64,000 nt of DNA. It comes from Hemerocallis citrina (lineage: Eukaryota > Streptophyta > Magnoliopsida > Asparagales > Asphodelaceae). The stretch covers positions 806,001 to 870,000 of the forward strand of contig JACEHZ010000207.1 in the NCBI GenBank assembly GCA_017893485.1, in the 5' to 3' direction. The position numbers and the translations under genes are program-made. Below are positions 57,186 to 64,000 of this stretch, one piece after another; position 1 is the first letter of the stretch, and every line of letters begins with the position of its first letter. Under the pieces are notes generated by a model. That model ran no database searches, was not told the DNA's origin, and was given only the letters and a program-made list of their open reading frames with translations.

Positions 57186-58690
57186 ATGCCTCCAAGGAAA
57201 CTAAGATCTAGAGGGTCCAACTGTGGACCCACTCTTCCTCAACCACAACAGGAGATCCCTCTCCAAACCGTCCAGCCAACAGGACCTACCCCTCAACCTA
57301 ACCAGGCCCCGCAGCAGGACCAACTTCCTCCTCAGAATCTTCAACCCCCTCGCGGCCAAACCGGCCTCCAGAACGTCGGCGCGTGGGGTTCCCGTCCCAA
57401 TCCTCAGAAACAACCCCTCCAACATGATCACGTCTCCGTGCACAACCCCTCTACTGATTCCATGGCATCTGACAATCCCCGGGCCTCCGATGACCTCCGC
57501 AACACTCTTAACAATCGACATAAGGAAGAGGACCTTCGCCGCCGTTTGGATGAAGGCGGGCCCGAGAGGGAGTCTCCCGCCAACAACGTCCAAATGAGCG
57601 ATCTCATCATCGCCGAAAACACAGGAGGTCCCCGCCTCACCGAAGACGGAGAGAGTCCCCCGAGCACTATAGAAGAAGGCCTCGCTCACCGAGGGATGAT
57701 AATGCTCCTATCACCCGAGCTGAATTCCAACAATTCCAGGCAACCATTTTGCAAGCCCTCCATCACCGACCCAACAATAATGATGCTCGGAGGGTCCCCA
57801 CTCCTCCCTCGATCCAAAGCCCTCACCGATGGTCCCTAACTCCTCCAGCTCTTAGCAACCCCCAGCAAATTCCTAGTCCTCACCACTCCCGGGGCTACTG
57901 TCGTCGTAGCTCCCGCTCTCCCTCGTATGAAGACGAGTCCAGAGGCTCGTTTGAATATCGTCGAAGGGATGACACTGTCTACCGTCGCCTCCACGAAATG
58001 GAGAGGCGCTTGGGTCAGCTAGACAGAGAAGAAGAGCTTAGAGGAAGGACCCTCCGTCCAAGCCGACCTCCTTTCTCTCGTACCATCATGGAGGTGCCCG
58101 TTCCAATAGGCTTCAAGCCTCCACAGTTCGAGACTTATTCCGGGGAGTCCGACCCCGTGGACCACATCGAAAGCTTTAAGACCCTCATTCTAATCCACCA
58201 AGCTTCCGATGCTCTGCTGTGCAAGACCTTCCCCGCTACTCTTAAGGGTCCGGCCCGGGAATGGTACTCTCGCCTCGTCCCATCCTCAATATTCTCCTTC
58301 GAGCAATTCGAGACCCTCTTCATTACCCACTTCGTGAGTAGCCGCCGAACTGAGAAGACCAGCATTTCGCTACTCTATCTCAACCAGAAGAAGGGTGAGA
58401 AGCTGAGAGACTATGTGAAAAGGTTCACCGCGAAAGCCAGGTCCATCGCTTTCCTCGACCAGTTGGTCGCCGCAGCGGCGTTCCAATCAAACGTCCTTAA
58501 TTCCAGCCTCCGCTCCTCCCTTACCAAGAAGCCCCCGCAGAACTTCTCCGATCTCCTTCTCCGAAGCGAGAAGTATATTCGGGCCGAGGAAGCTGAGCAC
58601 CGCCCCCAACTTCAAAGGGCCTTCCTCCGGGTCCAAGAGAAAGGGAACAAAAGAAGAAGGAGTCAAGAAGCTCCAAAAGGATAATGGCGG
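57186..58690 (+). pseudogene. Ty3/gypsy gag (capsid part)
   Basis: It starts MPPRKLRSRGS at ATG 57,186, soon after the primer-binding site. The first 150 residues are Pro/Gln-rich. The frame then slips (about 57,640) into ITRAEFQQFQATILQAL and RRSPSYEDES. The capsid domain follows: FETYSGESDPVDHIESFK, then LKGPAREWYSRLVPSSIFSF and GEKLRDYVKRF (about 58,130-58,425). It ends in a TAA at 58,682-58,684, where the frame is lost again. Gag forms the particle that packages element RNA. The copy is not functional. Confidence 0.88.
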
Positions 58691-59190
58691 TCAGCGCCGC
58701 CCTCTCCCCAGATTCGAGAAATTCACTCCTCTTAATGCCAACATTTCCACTATTCTCATGGAGGTTGAGAAGGAAGGGGTGCTACCACTTGTCCCGAAGA
58801 TGAACACCCCTGGCAAGAAGAGGGACAAAGAGAAGTGGTGCCGCTATCACCGGGACCAGGGCCACGACACCAATGATTGTCGGGCCCTGAAGAACGAGAT
58901 AGAAGCCCTCATCCAGAGAGGGCAGTTGGCCAAATTCGTGAGAAAGGATCGAACTGACCTTCCTCCTCCTCCTCTGGGGGCTAACAAGCATTCTAAACGA
59001 CGCGATGAGACACCCGAGTTCGAAGAGGAGCGCGTCCTGCATCTCATCCATGGAGGTCCCATGGGAGGCACCTCCAACTTCTCTCAAAAGGCTTTCATAA
59101 GGGAAGTCAACTCAGTACATGGCATGCCCCCTCCCAAAGGCCTCGGAGTACCGGTCACTTTTTCAGATGAAGACCTTGAGGGTGTCTGAA
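58691..59190 (+). pseudogene. Ty3/gypsy gag C-terminus with zinc knuckle
   Basis: It continues from LNANISTILMEVE to a CHHC knuckle WCRYHRDQGHDTNDCRALK (about 58,839-58,895), the variant used by Tat-lineage elements, then EALIQRGQLAKFV. A TGA (59,188-59,190) stops the frame after DEDLEGV, where related elements read on toward protease. Confidence 0.85.
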
Positions 59191-59215
59191 CCCCCCATTG
59201 TGACACACTAGTCAT

Positions 59216-60054
59216 CAACCTCCATATGGCGAATTTTAAAGTATAGAGGATCCTGGTGGACAATGGCAGCTCCGTTAACATCCTCTTCCTCGCAGCTTTC
59301 AAAGGACTCAAACTATCCCGGGATAGACTTAAGCCCGCCGGCTACACACTCCATGGGTTCACGGGAGTGCCAGTGACTATTGAAGGGGTGATCACCCTCG
59401 ACGTAACCGCTGACAAAACTCCTACTACCCGAACGGAGCCGATGGACTTCATGGTCGTTGATGTCCCCGCAGCTTATAACGTGATCCTAGGCTGACCTGG
59501 CCTAGCTGCTCTCGAAGCCGTCTCTTCCGCTTATCACCGCAAGATGAAATTCCCCACCCGGGCAGGAGTAGGGGAAGTAAGAGGCAGTCAAGAAATGGCC
59601 CGCAAATGCTACATGACCTCTACTGGGGGTCCAGTCCTCTTCCTCGAAACTCTTGAAATCCCCCAAGATGGTGTCCGGCCAACATCCGAGCCAGTGGATG
59701 AATTGGAGGAAGTGCTCTTCTCTGAGCAAGATCCGAACCGCAAGTTTTTTATCAGCAAGACCCTCCCATCTGCCCTAAGCTCGGACATAGTTCAATGTAT
59801 TAGAAAGAACCACGACCTCTTTGTCTGGTCGGCCGCCGACATGCCTAGAATTTCCGAAGAGCTTCTCGTCCACCACCTGAGTGTTGCACCGGGGTCCAGA
59901 CCGGTTCAAGTGAAGAGGCGCAAATTTGCTCCCGAGCGCCAACAAGCTATAAAAGAAGAGGTGGAAAAGCTCCTCAAGGCTCGGTTCATACATGAGATCA
60001 ATTATCCAGAATGGCTCTCAAATGTCGTGATGGTAAAAAAAAGCCGACAGGAGC
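59216..60054 (+). pseudogene. Ty3/gypsy aspartic protease and RT leader
   Basis: The protease active site reads LVDNGSSVNILF (59,250-59,288), the Tat-type DNGS form. The flap region GYTLHGFTGVPVTIEG and the terminal VPAAYNVILG follow. Two nonsense changes are seen: a TAG in place of a residue in FKV-stop-RILVDNG (about 59,244) and a TGA where ILGRPGL is usual (59,494). The start of reverse transcriptase (VKRRKFAPERQQAIKEE) is in frame up to a run of eight A bases at 60,033-60,040, where one extra A shifts the frame. Confidence 0.82.
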
Positions 60055-61140
60055 TGGAGAATCTGTATTGATTTTACCGACCTGAATAAAGCATGCCCCA
60101 AAGATCCGTTCCCTCTTCCAAGTATCGACACCCTGATTGACGCCACTTCGGGTCATGAGCTGCTCAGCTTCATGGATGCTTTCTCCGGATACAATCAAAT
60201 CCGCATGTTCCCCCCGGACATCCTGAAGACCTTCTTTGTTACCGATCAAGGTCTCTACTGCTACAGAGTGATGCCTTTCGGGTTGAAGAATGCAGGTGCC
60301 ACCTATCAATGCCTCGTCAACAAGGTTTTCCAAAATCAGATCGGCCGCAACATGGAGGTGTATGTTGACGATATGCTTGTAAAGAGCATCCGTGGGGCCG
60401 ACCATGTCACCAATCTACAGGTGGCGTTCGACGTGCTAAGGAAGCATGATATGAGGCTCAATCCGAACAAGTGTGCGTTCGGAGTCTCGTCGGGGAAATT
60501 CCTAGGCTTCATGGTCAACCAAAGAGGGATCGAAGCCAACCCCGAGAAGATCAAAGCCATACTGGATATGGCTCCTCCCAAAAATGTAAAAGAAGTTCAG
60601 AAGCTAACCGGGCGCCTCGCAGCTATAGGGCGCTTCCTTTCCAAGTCAGGGGAAAAGTGTCTTCCCTTCTTCAAGGCTCTCAGGGGGGCTAAGGGCTTCG
60701 AACGGGGTCAACAACAGCAGGAGTCGTTCGATCGGCTTAAGGCCTACCTAGTCAACCCCCCTCTCCTCAGCAAGCTCATTCCCGAGGAAACACTCTACCT
60801 CTACTTAGCTGCCTCCGAGCAAACCCTCAGCACTGTCTTGGTGAGGAAGGAAGACAAGGCTCAGAAGCCCATTTATTACGTAAGCAAGGTGCTTCGGGAC
60901 ACCGAGCTTCGTTATCCAAGGCTAGAGAAGATGGCATATGCCTTGGTTATGGCAGCTAGGAAGCTTCGCCCATATTTCCAGTCTCACTCGGTGGTTGTTC
61001 TTACTGACCAACCGCTGAAGCAAGTTCTACACAAACTGGAGACCTCTGGCCGTCTCATGAAGTGGTCGATCGAGCTGAGCCAGCATGATATATCATACCA
61101 GTCTCGAACCGTAATCAAAGCTCAGGCCTTAGCTGAATTC
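60055..61140 (+). pseudogene. Ty3/gypsy reverse transcriptase
   Basis: It resumes [20 protein letters not shown] after the A-run slip. Motif A is [11 protein letters not shown] (about 60,170-60,202); motif B is [13 protein letters not shown]; motif C is [10 protein letters not shown] (about 60,358-60,390). The thumb, connection and first RNase H-like region follow through [10 protein letters not shown] and [12 protein letters not shown]. All catalytic Asp residues are present and this stretch is open, making it the best preserved part of the element. Confidence 0.92.
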
Positions 61141-61700
61141 ATAGTTGAGAGCACCATTTCTGAGGTCAGTCAAGCGGCGAACGGACCTCCCATTTGGATG
61201 GTATATGTTGGCGGATCCTCTTCTACCGAAGGGAGCGGAGCCGGGGTCATTCTGGCAGGCCCAAATGACTTCGTCCTCCAATACTCCCTCCGCATCAACT
61301 TCAAGGCCTCCAACAATGAAGCGGAATATGAAGCCCTTATAGCCGGTCTCGGAATGGCTCGCAAGGCAGGGGCACAACGCCTCCGCATATTTAGTGACTC
61401 TCAGCTGGTCGTGAATCAAGTCTCTGGCGAGTATGAAGCGCGAGATGACCGAATGGCTAAGTATCTAGCCAAGGTCCAAAATCTCATGGCTCTCTTCGAA
61501 GAGGCACTTATTCGGAGAATCCCTAGGGAGAAAAATGCTCAAGCAGATGCTCTCTCCAAGTTAGCCTCTTCCTCCCTCCAATGTCTCGAGCAGACCGTCT
61601 TGATTGAAGTGCTCCTGAAGCCGAGCATAGAAGAAGAAACTCCCGACTCCATGGAGTCGCTGCCTGTTCAACTTCAAGATAATTGGATGAAAACCCTGGT
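61141..61700 (+). pseudogene. Ty3/gypsy RNase H with first catalytic Asp replaced
   Basis: The domain runs from [18 protein letters not shown] to [13 protein letters not shown]. The first catalytic Asp, normally in YVDGSS, is Gly (about 61,208-61,210). The Glu in [12 protein letters not shown], the Asp in [12 protein letters not shown] and the last Asp in QADALS are kept. The frame is open. A change at the first metal-binding residue should abolish RNA cleavage. Confidence 0.9.
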
Positions 61701-62914
61701 AGAATTCCTAAGGGGTGGGATCCTCCCCGAAGACCCTAAGGAAGCTCGCCGAGTCAGAACCAGAGCGGAGCGATACACCATTGTTGAGGGGGTCTTGTAC
61801 AAACGCTCCTTCACACAAGTTGACAGCAGACCTTATCTGAGATGCCTCTCCCCCGAACAAACCACATACGCCTTGCAAGAACTTCACGAAGGCATAGGCG
61901 GAGCACATTCAGGTTCTAGATCACTCGCCCGAAAGGTGTTGAATTATGGATACTTCTGGCTTACCCTTCTCCAAGGCGCCGAGCGACACGTTCGGCAATG
62001 CAGCTCTTGTCAAAAGCATTCCAACATTCGTCGCCTACCTCAAGCTCAGCTCATCTCCCTATCAAGCCCGATCTCCTTTGCGATGTGGGGAATGGATTTA
62101 CTAGGGCCGTTTCCCCCAGCTCCTGGCCAGCTCAAATTCTTAGTCGTGATGATCGATTACTTTTCAAAGTGGATAGAGGTCGAGCCCTTGGCCACAATCA
62201 CCGAGAACAAAGTCCTTCAGTTCTTCTAGTAGAGCGTCATCTGCAGGTTCGGTGTCCCTCGGGTTCTCATAACCGACAATGGAAAACAATTCACAGGGGC
62301 CGCATTCCGAGCTCTATGTGAAGACCTCGCCATCCAACAACGCTTCTCCTCCGTCTCTCACCCACAGTCGAATGGTCAAGTAGAAAATGCCAACCGACAA
62401 ATCCTCTCCGATATTAAGAAGACGCTGGATAAGTCTGCTAAGGGTTTATGGGTCGACCAGATCCCAAACGTACTGTGGAATTACCGCACTACCAAACGGA
62501 CCCCTACAGGAGAGTTACCGTTTAATCTCACCTATGGGTCGGAAGCTGTGATCCCCTTGGAAGTCGGTGTACCCTCTCCCTGCATCATTGCCTATAAAGA
62601 AGAGCAGAATGCCAGGGAACTTCGGGCGAACCTGGATCTGATTGATGAGCTCCGGGAAAGAGCTTCGATTCGCCAACAAAGCTACCGAAGGAGGATCGAG
62701 CTGGCCTACAATAAGAAAGTCCGATTTGGTCCTCAGAAAGTTAGCTATCTCATTTCCCAGTCAGAAGAGTAAGCTAGCCGCCAATTGGGAAGGACCTTAC
62801 AAGATCACCAAGGTGGTTCGACCCGGAACTTACAGTCTAGAAGACCTCGAAGGAAGAGAGATTCCCAGGACTTGGAATGCCGACCATCTCTTCAAGTACC
62901 AAGAAAGTGCATGA
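61701..62914 (+). pseudogene. Ty3/gypsy integrase
   Basis: The HHCC finger is present ([10 protein letters not shown], then RQCSSCQKH). The core has Asp in [11 protein letters not shown], Asp in VLITDNGKQF and Glu in NGQVENANRQIL. Two consecutive TAG codons (62,227-62,232) interrupt it between LQFF and SVICRFGVP. Another slip near 62,745 leads into KLAANWEGPY and the C-terminal end TWNADHLFKYQESA at 62,914. The triad is complete but the protein is split. Confidence 0.88.
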
Positions 62915-64000
62915 ACGCCTCTCTGAGTACCGCCAGATGTCGAACCGTTCCTCTCCACTTGTAATTTTACTTTTGCTCTGGTTCGCCATTCGGAATTGCT
63001 CCTACACCTCGTTGACCCCCTCTAACGATGAGTTCGGAGTCCAACACTTGGCTCGATTCCGCTTCAAATTACTCGCTCATAAGCGGGCAAGAAGTGGTTC
63101 GCCATTCGAAACTTCTCCCACAATCGTTGAACCTCACTTAAACAACAAGTTCGGAGCTCACAACTCTCTCCTAGAGTTGCTCCTCAAACTTGTCTCCCAG
63201 ATGGCTCTCTCCTAAAACCGAGCTCTTCACTCCGCTCACCTCCAAGGCGGACCTCTTCTCAACGAGTTCGGAGCTCACAACTCTCTCCTAGAGTTGCTCC
63301 TCAAACTCGTCTTCCAAATGGTTTTCTCCTAGAGTCAAGCGCTTCGCTCCGCTCACCTCCAAGGCGGACCTCTTCTCGACAAGTTCGGAGCTCACAACCC
63401 TCTCCTAGAGTCGCTCCTCAAACTTGTCTCCCAAATGGCTCTCTCCTTGAGCCATGCTCTTCGCTCCGCTCACCTTCAAAGCGGACCTCTTCTTAACGAG
63501 TTCGGAGCTCACAACTCTCTCCTAGAGTTCCTCCTCACACTCGCCTTCCAAATGGCTCTCTCCTAGAGTCAAGCGCTTCGCTCTGCTCACCCCCAAGGCG
63601 GACCACTTCTCCACGAGTTCGGAGCTCACAACTCTCTCCTAGAATTCCTCCTCACATTCGCCTTCCAAATGGCTCTCTCCTAGAACCAAGCTCTTCACTC
63701 CGTTCGCCTCACGAGTGCCCTTCCTCTCGATGGGCTCCGAGCTAGAACTCCCCCCAAGAGTTGCTCCTTGCACTCACCTCAAAGAATGGGTCTTTCCATG
63801 GCTCTTACGAGGGTCTTCCTAGCACATCTTCTCCGCCCCTAGGAGTGGAGTTCCTCTTCAAAAATCCCCAAGACCAAAACACTCCTCAACTTCATGAAGA
63901 CAAGGATGTTGCGGGGCTATTTTGACCATGAAGGAGGGTGAATCCTCATCCCACTCCTAAAGAGAAGTTGTAGATCATTGAGTTAGCTTCGAAATGAGGG
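62915..64000 (+). other. Ty3/gypsy 3' untranslated region with tandem repeats
   Basis: No coding frame after 62,914. Most of it is the 117-bp repeat at 63,139-63,725; the remainder to the window end is CT-rich. No polypurine tract or 3' LTR is seen, so the element continues to the right. Confidence 0.7.
63139..63725 (+). repeat. 117-bp tandem repeat (about 5 units)
   Basis: GTTCGGAGCTCACAACTCTC recurs at about 63,148, 63,265, 63,383, 63,500 and 63,616, so the period is 116-118 bp. Each unit also has ATGGCTCTCTCCTAGAGTC-like and CTCCGCTCACCTCCAAGGCG-like blocks. A partial, older unit is seen near 63,025-63,110. Such arrays are common in the 3' region of Tat-lineage elements. Confidence 0.9.

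Overview
This is nuclear DNA from a flowering plant. It is AT-rich and intron-bearing, and it carries plant-type transposons (PIF/Harbinger ALP1-like, Mutator-like with 9-bp target duplications, Helitrons, RTE and L1 LINEs, a tRNA-derived SINE, Ty3/gypsy elements primed by plant tRNAs). There is no bacterial gene organisation. The species cannot be named from the sequence.

Only one host gene is clear. It is a minus-strand gene for an OTS1/OTS2-like SUMO protease of the Ulp1 (C48) family. Eight exons between 21,082 and 8,420 join in frame without a stop (924 nt, 308 codons). Its introns are filled with transposons: an RTE LINE (12,874-15,081), a SINE, two Mutator-type elements or MITEs and a hairpin-array repeat. 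A 341-bp Helitron lies upstream of its start codon. The exons for the catalytic His-Asp-Cys core are not in the window; they lie beyond the left edge or are lost.

Layout. 1-4,891: a giant imperfect palindrome made by two tail-to-tail PIF/Harbinger transposase ends, with a 168-bp Helitron near its centre; the right transposase continues to about 5,930 as a pseudogene. 6,566-7,417: a Mutator-like element (9-bp duplication) filled with about 15 short hairpins. 8,420-21,082: the SUMO protease gene. 21,567-21,907: Helitron. 21,990-22,480: RNase H-like relic. About 22,900-35,970: an L1 LINE split by two solo LTRs (25,590-29,216 and 32,237-35,449). 36,637 to about 38,195: a probable Helitron carrying four tandem copies of an Sm D1 snRNP exon. 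38,329-38,992: a TTA-flanked MITE with another set of hairpins. 40,740-43,650: a Mutator-like element with 0.73-kb inverted repeats, each holding a 145-bp palindrome. 45,538-46,837: another Mutator-like element. About 46,940 to beyond 64,000: a Tat-lineage Ty3/gypsy element whose 5' LTR is split by a 9.6-kb non-coding LTR element (LARD, 47,330-56,906), followed by decayed gag-pro-RT-RNaseH-integrase and a 117-bp tandem repeat.

The most unusual signal is structural. Four unrelated mobile repeats (6.6, 19.0, 38.3 and 40.7 kb) share one design, arrays of short near-perfect hairpins with 10-12 bp stems and very small loops, each family with its own stem sequence. The palindrome at 1-4,891 and the fourfold Sm D1 exon array come next. 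Exact insertion sites could be set for most elements because their target duplications are intact.
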